Assembly: GCA_025153445.1 (NCBI GenBank)
Contig: JANZNS010000008.1
Coordinates: forward strand, 1 to 64,000
Source of the DNA: Marinobacter sp. BGYM27
Lineage (GTDB): Bacteria > Pseudomonadota > Gammaproteobacteria > Pseudomonadales > Oleiphilaceae
Direction: 5' to 3'
DNA: 64,000 nt
Part shown: in pieces, positions 1 to 8,914 of the stretch
How positions within the stretch are numbered: position 1 is the first letter of the stretch
How the letters are laid out: each line of letters begins with the position of its first letter
The notes under the pieces: model-generated
What the model was told of the DNA's origin: nothing
What the model saw: the letters and a program-made list of their open reading frames with translations, nothing else
The model's database searches: none
Program-made: the position numbers and the translations under genes

Positions 1-109
1 ACCCGAAGTAAGTGGCCACTGCCGCCGAATAAACCCATGCATCCGTCGATGACGGATGAACAAAAGAACAACTGAAATGGCGGGTGAGAATGGCTCAAAA
101 TGGGTTTTT

Positions 110-1507
110 CTACAGCCTCGTTACTTGCCCACGGTCATTATATTCGTAGCGGGTTATGTGGCCGCTCCAATCCGTGGCAGTCTCGATGCGACCACTGGCG
201 GTATAAGTAAACGACTGATTAGCGGCCGCACAGTTCTGAGACGCCTGTCCATCCACTTTCGCTACCAGGGTTGAGCCGTTAACGGAGGTAAAGCTGAAGA
301 TTGATTCTTTGCCCAAGGCATTCGTGACCGTGGTGGTGCCGTCATTATTGAATTGAAGACTCGTTTCGTCCTTGCCGTCGCCGAGGGTGTTGCGATTGGT
401 GCGCCCCTGGGCGTCGTATTCCCAGGAGGCCAGAGTGTTGCTGTTGCCGTTGTCGCTGATGCCGGTCAGGGCCTGAGGATACCGTGCATCCTCATAGAGG
501 TACGTTCGAGCGGAGCCGTCAGGATAGGTAATCTGGGATAGCATGCCGTCTGTGTTATAGGTGTAGTCGAACGTCAGCGATGTGCCATTACGCGCCAGGA
601 CCGCAGTCTCTATGGTTTGGTTCACCGTGTTGTAGCTGTAGGTCAGAGACGCTTGGCTTGCAAGATTGTTGATCTGACGCTGGATGGGATTACCTTCGCT
701 ATCAATCGTCGTCTCAATAGCGAAAACCTTTCCGTGGAGTTCATCGATTTCGGTGAGTTGCCCATTGCTATCGAAGGTGTATTCAACACCAGACTTGGCG
801 AGGAGGCGCCAGCCGGAAGGTTCGCCTGAGGCATTAACCATGGCTTCCACAGACTCAAATGGCGGTTGTTGCCAGGAGGTAAAGGCATAGCCGATAGCTT
901 GATTGCCTTTAAAAAGGTAGCGGACTCCTCCGGTCCAGTTCACCGCATAGCTGGTTTGGGGGTTGTCGCCGTTTGTCGTGGTGCGTGTTTCAATGGATTG
1001 GGTATAGGGGAACAACCACTGGCCCTGGCCGAGGGCTTCAGGATTGGGGCCAACGGTGTAGAGGTAGTGACGCTGCAGGTTTAGCCCGCCGCCGGAGGCA
1101 TCATCTTCCGTCTGGTAGTTGTTGCCATTGCGAACATCAATCGGATCGCCGACCGTCGAGGCGCACGTTGGCTTCTCGTCAGTAACGCATTCGCCTATAT
1201 CGTTATTAAACTTACTGCCTGTTGGGCAGCGAGACGCATCGCAAGACACTCTTTTGTCAAAATAAGCATATCGGTAGCAATAATATGAGTTGCCACTGGA
1301 ACGTTTGGGGGTATCTGGACTACATGCTTCAACAGGGGAAGGAAAATACCCCAGTCTCGTACATAGGGAACCACAAGATCTTAACAAACAGACATTATCG
1401 GCTAAGACTGGTGTCCCAATGGTCAACAAGGCAAACACAAGCAGCACCATGCACTGGTATCTAATTGAGAAACTAGCTAAGCAAAAAAAATCACCTTGAA
1501 CAAGCAT
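110..1507 (-). CDS. short signal-peptide-bearing RHS/YD-repeat protein (N-terminal part only)
   Basis: The 465-residue product opens with a hydrophobic signal-like segment (about residues 18-36, ending PVLADN). A cysteine-rich stretch follows (about 37-110), then a DUF6531-like entry (GDPIDVRNGNNYQ, about residues 121-133), then several RHS/YD repeats such as YNTDGMLSQITYPDG and YEYNDRGQVTRL. Proteins of this family usually exceed 1000 residues and end in a variable toxin; this one stops inside the repeat region with no core-closing motif and no toxin domain. The ATG at 1507 was chosen because AAGGA lies 6 nt upstream; the internal Met at 1450 has no such site. It is the last gene at the effector end of the T6SS locus, but the predicted Sec signal argues against T6SS delivery. 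It may be a decayed gene, a displaced N-terminal module or a genuinely short exported protein. Confidence 0.7.
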   Translation of the reverse strand: MLVQGDFFCLASFSIRYQCMVLLVFALLTIGTPVLADNVCLLRSCGSLCTRLGYFPSPVEACSPDTPKRSSGNSYYCYRYAYFDKRVSCDASRCPTGSKFNNDIGECVTDEKPTCASTVGDPIDVRNGNNYQTEDDASGGGLNLQRHYLYTVGPNPEALGQGQWLFPYTQSIETRTTTNGDNPQTSYAVNWTGGVRYLFKGNQAIGYAFTSWQQPPFESVEAMVNASGEPSGWRLLAKSGVEYTFDSNGQLTEIDELHGKVFAIETTIDSEGNPIQRQINNLASQASLTYSYNTVNQTIETAVLARNGTSLTFDYTYNTDGMLSQITYPDGSARTYLYEDARYPQALTGISDNGNSNTLASWEYDAQGRTNRNTLGDGKDETSLQFNNDGTTTVTNALGKESIFSFTSVNGSTLVAKVDGQASQNCAAANQSFTYTASGRIETATDWSGHITRYEYNDRGQVTRL

Positions 1508-1550
1508 GCTCTATCCTTGAGTTCAGTCAATATCAGCACAAAATATGTTG

Positions 1551-1581
1551 ATATTATTTATGTCGCGATCCAATGATCCAA
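1551..1581 (-). promoter_or_regulatory. candidate promoter of the RHS gene, overlapping the tandem repeat
   Basis: On the minus strand AATAAT (1553-1558; TAATAT overlaps it at 1551-1556) lies 17 bp downstream of TTGGAT (1576-1581). The -35-like hexamer is supplied by one copy of the 8-bp repeat. A transcript would begin near 1546, about 40 nt ahead of the ATG at 1507. The -10 match is good and the -35 match is poor, so this is tentative. Confidence 0.35.
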
Positions 1582-1622
1582 TGATCCAATGATCCAATGA
1601 TCCAATGATCCAATGATCCAAT
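1567..1622. repeat. 7 x 8-bp perfect tandem repeat (GATCCAAT)
   Basis: Seven uninterrupted copies of GATCCAAT, 56 bp in all, lie 60 bp upstream of the RHS start codon in an AT-rich intergenic stretch. The unit is not a multiple of three and the array is not in a gene. Such arrays change copy number by slipped-strand mispairing. Here a change would alter the sequence at and upstream of the -35 region rather than the reading frame. Confidence 0.95.
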
Positions 1623-2116
1623 GCGACTATAAGACCAAAATTTTAATTACTAGCAAAATTAGCATTATTGAAAGCTAAAGATCAATCTGCACCTAAAAAA
1701 TCTTTTTAGTTGTTAATTCGACGTGTACATTAATTGACAAGAATGACAAAAATACAAGCGCTTTCAAGTGGTCAGCTGACCATCGTCAATTTATAAATAT
1801 AGCGCATATTACACCCCTGCTTTACCGCCCGAACTATAACCATATGCCACTGAACAAAAAAGTGCGATTTTATCAGGCGAACTAAATCACTACCCCAGTT
1901 TTCGGTCGACTATTCCTATAATCAGCCATTTCTAGCTGGCCAAGCTTCGGCGCTAGCCTACAACTGCGTGGGCCCCATGGGCATTGGACCTTTGCACGCG
2001 CAAGCGCTGCACCTTCATTCGATTTCAATTTTCCAGATCCAGATCACGCCAATAACGCGGAGATCGGTTGGTTTTTTGGTCATGTTCTGCCACGACAGGA
2101 AGTCCTCAGCTCGGGA

Positions 2117-2992
2117 TCAGTAATTGTTAGCCTTCCCAAAAACCTCCTCAATTTCTTTCGGCCACTTATACTTGAAAGGGGTGAAATTCCACCAAATAAT
2201 ACTTGGAATAAACAAAACAACTCCCACACACTCAATAATTGAGATTCCTAGTGGTTTTTTTTTCAGATCTTCTTTATACGAATTATAATTAATCCAAGCG
2301 AGATTATCGGCATCCTCTTCAATGACCCCTTCGTTGAAATACCTAACAATGAAATTCCATTTTCGATACATATCCTCCTCTTTAAAACCAGAAGATATCT
2401 TCTTGCGCTGCAAGGGCATCTTGGGGCGCTTCCCGCAAAAGTAATGCCTTTCCCGCATAAACAGGTGGGCGTAATACTGCCGCTCCCACACAACACCGGA
2501 ACCCAGATACTGCCAGTTGTAGGAAAAGGTCACCTCCAACTCGTCCCAGGGAATCCGGTAGAAGGTGCCCCGGTGCCCCACGTACACGAATCCCTCCTTC
2601 CGGTCGATCCGAACAGGCAGTGTGAGCGGGAAAAAAATTTCGAACAGATAGACGGCCACCCAGACTGGCCCAAAAGCAACCAACATAGCCAGCAGCGCCT
2701 TTGAATAAAACAGGCTAATAATCCAGCCCAATACTAATACAATAAACATGAATAGATTTATGATGGTCGGCAGGCCTGAACGAAGAGATAAGAAGGCCGT
2801 GCGAACGTCCATGAACCGTTCACCTATGTAGGCAAAACTGTGTTCCATCTTTTCCGAGGAATCGGACACTCCAGTCACTTTCCGGGGCGGGGGACTGGCA
2901 AGCCGCGCACCATGCGTGCGGTACAGCTTCTTTTCCAGCTGTTGTTCCAGGTCTGTATCTGGAAAATCACACTTCAAAGGCGAGTCTTTCAT
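2117..2992 (-). CDS. DUF6708-like two-TM membrane protein, candidate immunity protein
   Basis: The product (291 residues from this start) has two adjacent hydrophobic helices (about residues 60-110, around FIVLVLGWIISLFYS and LVAFGPVWVAVYLFEIFF). A cytoplasmic beta-rich part follows with LPVRIDRKEGFVYVGHRG and IPWDELEVTF, the pattern I associate with DUF6708 proteins near T6SS effector genes. The ATG at 2992 was preferred to the one at 3022 because GAGGAAC lies upstream of it and none precedes the other. It overlaps the 3' end of the VasX-like gene by 26 bp, so the two are translationally coupled. By analogy with V. cholerae VasX/TsiV2, a membrane protein directly after a pore-forming effector is a likely immunity protein. 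The family call is moderate and the function is inferred. Confidence 0.7.
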   Translation of the reverse strand: MKDSPLKCDFPDTDLEQQLEKKLYRTHGARLASPPPRKVTGVSDSSEKMEHSFAYIGERFMDVRTAFLSLRSGLPTIINLFMFIVLVLGWIISLFYSKALLAMLVAFGPVWVAVYLFEIFFPLTLPVRIDRKEGFVYVGHRGTFYRIPWDELEVTFSYNWQYLGSGVVWERQYYAHLFMRERHYFCGKRPKMPLQRKKISSGFKEEDMYRKWNFIVRYFNEGVIEEDADNLAWINYNSYKEDLKKKPLGISIIECVGVVLFIPSIIWWNFTPFKYKWPKEIEEVFGKANNY

Positions 2993-5834
2993 CGACACCC
3001 AGTTCCTCCACGTCGTTACCATCCAGAATCACACGAAGCCCATTCTCACCTGTGACTTTGCGGCCGTCCTTCTCGTACTCAATCAACATTTCAAGCTGTT
3101 CCCACTTTCCGTGGTTGTAGTGGGTAAACCGGTACATGACCTCATGGGAAGTAGCCTCTATTCTCTTTCTATTATCAAAAAGATGGGTAATTTCGTTCGA
3201 ATCGTCGTCAGAGAACCAGTTGATATTCGCCTCGAATAGCTTGATGGAAACCGCGCAAGTTCCCTCAATAAAACCCGGGAAATACACTATGAAACTCGTG
3301 AATTCAGACAGGACCTTATATTCCCCCTGCTGGGTTATAGCCGGATGATTGGGCATGTACTCGATTATCCGCACAACAGGAGAAAACAACATGTAATAGA
3401 ACGCATCCAGTTCCGCTTCGAAATAGCGCCTGACTTCAGCGCCTTCCTCTTGGGAAACAACGGTTCGGCTTTGCTCCAGTAGTTCTCCGCTCGAGGGCCG
3501 GGACTGCTCATCCCAGTAGCGCAGCGTGGGCGCATTCCCCCAGAATGACAATGACAGGAAATCCTCGATCCGGGACCGGGCGATGTATAGCTGTACCATG
3601 CTAATGACGAAGGAGACCGCAACCAGAACCGCGCCCACCACGAGCACAACGGCCACACCCGCCCCGGTAACCGCACCCGCCACCGCCAGAGAAGCCAGGT
3701 AAGTAATACCTATACTCAGCCCTATCTGAACCCCGGAAAGGGCCACCATCGTGTAATGGCCGGTGCCCAAGGCCTTAGAGCCCCTCCACCCTTCAAGACC
3801 TATTGACAGTAAAACACCGACATAGGGAAGAGCCTTTACGGTGATTCTCGCAAGACTCGCTGTGAGATCTGCAACCCTGCCAACAAACCTGAATCCATTA
3901 AAAACCACCGACACCTTGATCCCAGCCTTCGACAGGTTCGCCCCCAGCGCCTTGGCGTATTCCTCCTTGACCAACAGCCCGCTGAGGTTGGTCACCCCTT
4001 CGCCGATGCTCCACACTCCGGATACAAAGTACCCCCAACGGTCGAGGGTAGACCGATCACCCAGCATTACATCCTGTTGGGTTTTATCCAGGCCGGAGAA
4101 CAAGCTTGCCATATTAACCGCATGAAAGAAGGTCACGGCCCCAATGAACTTGCCCCGGTTCTGTTTGATGCTTTCAACCACCGGGTCCAGGCGGGTATGA
4201 AGCCAGCCAAAGGGGTTGTCCTTGAAGTCCGGGGTCAAGTGGAACACGTCAATCAGGGTTCTGTTCAGGTAGTTTCTGATTCTTGCGTCGGCCATGCCGG
4301 CAGCCAACGGGGTCATTGATAGTTCGGACAGGTTATGACCCGCTGCTTCCAGTGATTTACGGTGCACCGCCTGGAGCAGGTCCGCCGCAGTATTCAGCGA
4401 TATCCCATTCCGGTGGACGTCAATGCCATAGCGTTTCTGGACGGCCTTGGTCCATTTTTTCCACTGTGGCCAGGTTTTAGGGTCTTTCGCCCAAGTCCCC
4501 ATTTTCGCGGCAGGGGCGGCAAACTCCAGCATCAACGTCTCTGTAGAAGTGGTCACACGCACATAAGCCGGCATGTCGAAGATACTGTCCACTATCTTCA
4601 GGCTGCCATAGTCAAAGCCGGGGAGGTTTTTCAGTTTCTGGGCGATACTATTGGTGGCAGATGCTAGGAACAACGCAGTTTTTAGCGTGTTCCCGACCGT
4701 GCCGGCTTCGCCTTCGTCCGCAGCCAGCCACTTTTCGGCGTCTTCCTTGCCCTTTTCCGCACCGACATAGCCATCCAGTATATCGGCCAGTTCCTGCTCG
4801 ACTGCCTCAAACCCCTCAGCACAGTAACAGTCGTTGAACTCCAGTTTCCTGGCTATCTGGCCGGAGTCAATCCACCGCTTCCAGTCATCAAATACCAATG
4901 CCCGGCCCTGGTCATACTCTTCAAGCTGTTTGTGATAGTTTTCAACAAACGCGGCTTTTTCCCCTGAACGAATGCGCTCTTTCAGTTCCTCGGTGACTTC
5001 TTGTTGGTCGTCTTCCGATTCCTTCTTGCTGGCCTCACGGTCAATGAGCGCGTCCACCATCTGGGAGGTGGTGTAGGCGTATGCGTTCTCCTCCGCGTGA
5101 TTCATGATCAGGTTTACATACAACGCATGCAGTTGCCCCAATTCGGAGGCGATACCGATTTCGTCGTCAAGGGCAACGCAGTAAGAAAATTCTGTTTCCT
5201 TTTTGCACTGCCCCTGCAAATCCGGCTCACTGACGCCCTGCGCGAAGTCTGTCAGGCTCCACTCGAAGTCCACTGGATTCGGTCGAAAATCTTCAACCAC
5301 TCCATTTAAAGCCTCGGTTTCGCCAATATTAACGCCTTCGCCTTTTTCGGGGAGTCCATTCAGGTCGAATGATTGCAGGTGCTCTTCGCGGGCTTGCGCA
5401 TCCGTTTTTACCAATTCCTGCAAACGAGCCGTCCATCGATGATGTACGAACTTCAATAAAACCGTCCCTTCTGCAGGGTGGTGGATACAGGGTAAAGCGC
5501 TTTGGGCATCGACATCCGGAAGTAACACAGAGTTCCACCCGGGTTGCACTTCCGTTATTGCACCTTGCTCGTTAACTCTATACTCGTGGAGCGTCCCGAA
5601 GACTTCCGAAAACATGTAAACCCAACCGGGTGTCAGTTTTCGAACACAGTAATGAGTGTTTCCAATGGCAACGGCCGGAGGGCGAAAATTGGCAGGCAGC
5701 GCGGTTTCTTCCTGACTGATCGCCCAGCGCACCGGATACAACGCGACAGTTTTAAGCTTGAGCGGGCACATCTGTGCCGCTGATTCGGTGCTATCAGCAC
5801 CCTGTAAAAACGCTGAGCTGTTAGCGCTACCCAT
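2967..5834 (-). CDS. VasX-like T6SS pore-forming effector
   Basis: This 955-residue protein begins with the conserved N-terminal segment of the VasX / BTH_I2691 effector family (CPLKLKTVALYPVRWA, then LTPGWVYMFSE). A long mostly alpha-helical middle follows. A cluster of very hydrophobic helices lies at roughly residues 640-770, including YVGVLLSIGLEGW and AVAGAVTGAGVAVVLVVGA, as in membrane-inserting colicin-like effectors. A soluble C-terminal part completes it. The start at 5834 has GGAGG 9 nt upstream and overlaps the adaptor gene by 8 bp; an in-frame ATG at 5876 lies deeper in that gene. Gene order vgrG - DUF4123 - vasX - membrane protein equals the V. cholerae vgrG-2/vasW/vasX/tsiV2 module. 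The predicted role is depolarising the inner membrane of target cells. Family assignment is good; activity is inferred. Confidence 0.85.
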   Translation of the reverse strand: MGSANSSAFLQGADSTESAAQMCPLKLKTVALYPVRWAISQEETALPANFRPPAVAIGNTHYCVRKLTPGWVYMFSEVFGTLHEYRVNEQGAITEVQPGWNSVLLPDVDAQSALPCIHHPAEGTVLLKFVHHRWTARLQELVKTDAQAREEHLQSFDLNGLPEKGEGVNIGETEALNGVVEDFRPNPVDFEWSLTDFAQGVSEPDLQGQCKKETEFSYCVALDDEIGIASELGQLHALYVNLIMNHAEENAYAYTTSQMVDALIDREASKKESEDDQQEVTEELKERIRSGEKAAFVENYHKQLEEYDQGRALVFDDWKRWIDSGQIARKLEFNDCYCAEGFEAVEQELADILDGYVGAEKGKEDAEKWLAADEGEAGTVGNTLKTALFLASATNSIAQKLKNLPGFDYGSLKIVDSIFDMPAYVRVTTSTETLMLEFAAPAAKMGTWAKDPKTWPQWKKWTKAVQKRYGIDVHRNGISLNTAADLLQAVHRKSLEAAGHNLSELSMTPLAAGMADARIRNYLNRTLIDVFHLTPDFKDNPFGWLHTRLDPVVESIKQNRGKFIGAVTFFHAVNMASLFSGLDKTQQDVMLGDRSTLDRWGYFVSGVWSIGEGVTNLSGLLVKEEYAKALGANLSKAGIKVSVVFNGFRFVGRVADLTASLARITVKALPYVGVLLSIGLEGWRGSKALGTGHYTMVALSGVQIGLSIGITYLASLAVAGAVTGAGVAVVLVVGAVLVAVSFVISMVQLYIARSRIEDFLSLSFWGNAPTLRYWDEQSRPSSGELLEQSRTVVSQEEGAEVRRYFEAELDAFYYMLFSPVVRIIEYMPNHPAITQQGEYKVLSEFTSFIVYFPGFIEGTCAVSIKLFEANINWFSDDDSNEITHLFDNRKRIEATSHEVMYRFTHYNHGKWEQLEMLIEYEKDGRKVTGENGLRVILDGNDVEELGVDERLAFEV

Positions 5835-6693
5835 GAACCAGTCCCTCCGTTGACTTTTTCTCAGCGAATTCTGCAATTCGCGCTATGGCTTTGCTCAGGG
5901 TTGCAGAATTTTCTTCCCACAGGTTTTGGACATCCCTGTCCTTAAACGCATTATGCCCAAGCCAGCCGATAGTGTTGATGTATAAGGCAATATCCCGCGT
6001 ACTGCCGAGTCCTCGATTTTTCGCTGCGGCGGTCAACGCAGAAACCAAACCCCAATCCCGCCCAGTTGAGCCGGGCTGTTGAAGCAAATGAGGAAAGTAA
6101 GTCTCAGTATGGAGCTCAAGTTTTCTCAGGGCGGTGCGTTCCGCTGCTTTTTCCATGGCAACCTGATGCTCCTCGCGAATATTGAACATCTCTTTCTGCT
6201 TTTCACCTGATGGCTGCTCATTGTAAAAGCACTCCCACTCTCCCACTCGGCGGTCCTGAATGGCGATTGCACTACATGGTCCCATCAGCCGACTCTTACC
6301 CTCACCCTTCGAATCCCGTCTCAACAAGTTCCGGGCGATTTCAGGGTCGTAAAACCGGAAAACCACCTCATCACCTGTGACCAGCCGAGCCATCAGTAGC
6401 CCGCGCAGGTGATCCATCACTTCTTCAAACGGGCAGTCGGCCTGCAATACGATGGCAGCCCCCAGCTGTTTCCACTCATCGAAACATTTCCGGGCCAAGG
6501 CGCTATTGATACCGGTCTCGACCAACCACGGTGATATTTCAGATAGACCAGAGAGCTCGGTCTGTCGGTATAACGCATCACAATGTGGGCGTTCTTCTTC
6601 ACGGTATATGACCTGAGATAAATCGTTCACTTTAGCCCCATCAATGAGGAGGAACGTTTTCCCTGAGTCAGGAAGGCTGGCCCGACTATTCAT
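5827..6693 (-). CDS. DUF4123 effector adaptor/chaperone (VasW/Tap-type)
   Basis: The 288-residue soluble protein matches DUF4123 adaptors: an N-terminal LLIDGAK segment, the region SPWLVETGINS near residues 54-64, and the central VVFRFYDPEIARNLL. Members load a specific effector onto the C-terminus of the VgrG encoded next to them. Its ATG overlaps the vgrG stop codon and its 3' end overlaps the start of the VasX-like gene. It therefore sits exactly between spike and cargo, as VasW does in V. cholerae. The adaptor role for this particular pair is inferred from position. Confidence 0.85.
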   Translation of the reverse strand: MNSRASLPDSGKTFLLIDGAKVNDLSQVIYREEERPHCDALYRQTELSGLSEISPWLVETGINSALARKCFDEWKQLGAAIVLQADCPFEEVMDHLRGLLMARLVTGDEVVFRFYDPEIARNLLRRDSKGEGKSRLMGPCSAIAIQDRRVGEWECFYNEQPSGEKQKEMFNIREEHQVAMEKAAERTALRKLELHTETYFPHLLQQPGSTGRDWGLVSALTAAAKNRGLGSTRDIALYINTIGWLGHNAFKDRDVQNLWEENSATLSKAIARIAEFAEKKSTEGLVHG

Positions 6694-8768
6694 CAGACTG
6701 CACCTTGTGATTCTGGTGAGCAGACCTGACAGATTCCCTTACCCTGATTTGCTGCATTCTTGATGGCACGTATCTGGTCTGGCTTGGCCATCGGCCTTTG
6801 GGGAGCCTCAGGCAATTTTTCAGGCGCCACGCTGACAACCCCAGCCTTCTCCACCAATCCCGGCATTTCAGGCACCTGAACTGCTTGCCCAGACCCACTC
6901 CCAGCTGAACCACCCGCATTCAGATTAATCGCCGGACCACTCAGTGCCACGCCACTCGGATCAATCTTCACAAAGCTGCCGCCGGCTTTGAGGGTGATTT
7001 CAGCACCCGCTTCGATCACGGCTTTTTGGCCGGCTTTGATGTGGAGCTCCTGGCCGGAGTCGCTGAGCCAGGCGGTGCCGGCTTTGATGTGGACGGTGCC
7101 GGTGACGTCGAAGCTGAAGTCTCTGCCGGTTTTTTCCCGCTTCTCGCCATCCACCGTATGGTGATCATTGGCCTTGATGTGACTGACCCGGTCGTTGTCC
7201 ACGGTGAGGTGGCTGTTGTGGTGAATCACCTCAGTGCGGTCGTTTTCGGTCAGCAGGTCCAGGTCTTTCTGGGCGTGGACGTAGATCTGTTCTTTATCGG
7301 CTTCGTCTTCAAAGCGCAGTTCGTTACTGCCTTCGCCCTTGTGGGTTTGGGTCTTTAAAGTTGTTCTTGTTTTGTGGGCCGGTAATTCATACGGCGGAGT
7401 GTTGGTGGCGTGGTAGGTGCGCCCGGTAATGATCGGCTGATCCGGATCGCCGTCCAGGAAGGACACAATGACTTCATGGCCGATTCTCGGGAGGGCCATA
7501 AACCCATAGCTGCCGCCGGCCCAGCCCTGGGAGACGCGTAGCCAGGCACTGCTGTTGTCGTCGTTCTTGGAATAGCGGTCCCAGGGGAACCGAACTTTAA
7601 CCCGGCCGTGTGCATCACAATGGATTTCTTCCCCCGGGGGGCCAGTGACGATGGCGACTTGCGGGCCATCCATACGGGGACGCTGGCTGTCTTTTAACTG
7701 GGGCCGCCAGGTGCGGTCGGCCGGAATGACGCTGAAGCGGTTGTTGTAGGTGGTGGACCCACTGCCGCCGTCTTCTTCCAGTGCCTGGGGTTGTGTGCCC
7801 TTGTGGGTGACACTGGTAATCAACCAGTCCCGGTTGAGGGAGTCAGCACTGTGTTCACTCAGCGTGAATTTGGCGCCGCTGGTGAAGTCCGCCCGGTTAC
7901 TGGTGCCGGATGCGGTGCGGCTCTGGTTGCGCAGGCTGTCGAGGGTGGCCTCGGTAAAAGGTTGGCCACTGGCATCCTGTTTGAACCGGCCCGGGTAGTC
8001 GTAATGCTGGTAGTCGTCCCGATGGGGTAAATCAGCGCCACTGGTTTCGTGCATCAGGGCATAGGCCGGGTTCTTGAAGGTGTAGTCCTTCAGCGCCACG
8101 CTGGCGACGGAGACCGTATCCTGAGGTGTGAAGCTGAACACCGCCGGTTGGCGGCTGCTGCCGCCTGCGGTGGCGTTGTAGCCGGCCTCAGGCAGCTCTG
8201 GCGCTTCCCGGTGATGATCGGCCAGGATCAGAGTGTGACCGCCCTGACGGTGTTCAAAGCGGTAGTGCCAGCCTTCTTCGGCGGCTAAACGGGTGGCGAA
8301 GGCCAGATCGGATTCCCGGTGCTGGACGCAGTATTCCCGTTCTTCTGAAGGGCGTTTGAGATTGAGTGTACGGTCGACGACACCCCGTTCGTCCAGCAGG
8401 GTCTGGACGATGGTTTCCGTGGTCTGCTGCTGGAAGATGCGGCTGTTGTGCATCAGCCCCAAACGCCAGAGGGCGGGCTGGATGACGGCCGAGTACTGGG
8501 TACGGCGATGGCCGGTATCGCCCCGGCTGAAAGAGGACACCACGCCGTGGAAACGGCGCAGAACGTCACCGTCCTGATACAGCACCAGTTCAGCATCCTG
8601 ATCCAACACATCGGTCACTGCCAGATCATCAAAGGCACTGGCCAGATCCAGTTTGAGATGGAACAGGTCGGAGAGGCTTTCGGTCAGCTCGAATTCCACC
8701 ACCGAGAAGGTGTCATCCGGCAAAGACCCGAGACGGGCCGTGAACTGCAGGCCGGTGGGCTGGGGCAT
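6693..8768 (-). CDS. vgrG: type VI secretion spike protein VgrG (TssI)
   Basis: The 691-residue protein has the full VgrG layout. The N-terminal gp27-like half starts LQFTARLGSLPDDTFSVVEF; the linker carries GPPGEEIHCDAHGRVKVRFPW; the gp5 OB-fold includes RVSQGWAGGSYGFMALPRIG; and a C-terminal beta-helix repeat follows (HIKAGTAWLSDSGQELHIKA, EITLKAGGSFVKIDPSGV). After about residue 620 comes a Pro/Ala-rich tail ending in a CxxC (GKGICQVC). No enzymatic extension is visible, so it is a structural spike rather than an evolved effector. The tail is the expected docking site of the DUF4123 adaptor. A 146-bp gap with a short GC-rich hairpin (8808-8825) separates it from the PAAR gene. Confidence 0.95.
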   Translation of the reverse strand: MPQPTGLQFTARLGSLPDDTFSVVEFELTESLSDLFHLKLDLASAFDDLAVTDVLDQDAELVLYQDGDVLRRFHGVVSSFSRGDTGHRRTQYSAVIQPALWRLGLMHNSRIFQQQTTETIVQTLLDERGVVDRTLNLKRPSEEREYCVQHRESDLAFATRLAAEEGWHYRFEHRQGGHTLILADHHREAPELPEAGYNATAGGSSRQPAVFSFTPQDTVSVASVALKDYTFKNPAYALMHETSGADLPHRDDYQHYDYPGRFKQDASGQPFTEATLDSLRNQSRTASGTSNRADFTSGAKFTLSEHSADSLNRDWLITSVTHKGTQPQALEEDGGSGSTTYNNRFSVIPADRTWRPQLKDSQRPRMDGPQVAIVTGPPGEEIHCDAHGRVKVRFPWDRYSKNDDNSSAWLRVSQGWAGGSYGFMALPRIGHEVIVSFLDGDPDQPIITGRTYHATNTPPYELPAHKTRTTLKTQTHKGEGSNELRFEDEADKEQIYVHAQKDLDLLTENDRTEVIHHNSHLTVDNDRVSHIKANDHHTVDGEKREKTGRDFSFDVTGTVHIKAGTAWLSDSGQELHIKAGQKAVIEAGAEITLKAGGSFVKIDPSGVALSGPAINLNAGGSAGSGSGQAVQVPEMPGLVEKAGVVSVAPEKLPEAPQRPMAKPDQIRAIKNAANQGKGICQVCSPESQGAV

Positions 8769-8914
8769 GGTGTCGTCCTTGATTCCTGATCAGTGCATCC
8801 TGCATTCCCGGGCAATCCCGCCCGGAAGCTCTTTATACGTCAAACGCTCAGTACTTTAATTACGCAAACCACTCGCTCTGGCGAAAATCTGCAGAGAAGT
8901 AATAGTGGCTAGTG

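Larger units (their letters stand above)
1508..2116. other. AT-rich intergenic region without a recognisable gene
   Basis: About 600 bp separate the RHS gene from the DUF6708-like gene. The stretch holds the 8-bp repeat array and a candidate promoter near its left end. I found no open frame with a ribosome-binding site, no tRNA and no clear terminator. Base composition is lower in GC than in the T6SS core, consistent with laterally acquired sequence. Confidence 0.6.

Noticed and set aside
1-109. Continuation of the RHS gene or a new minus-strand gene at the left edge (ATG near 39)
   Set aside because: The RHS frame meets further stops after 110, and the edge ATG has no ribosome-binding site and only 12 codons in the window. 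An 8-bp inverted repeat (40-58) is present but has no T-tract.
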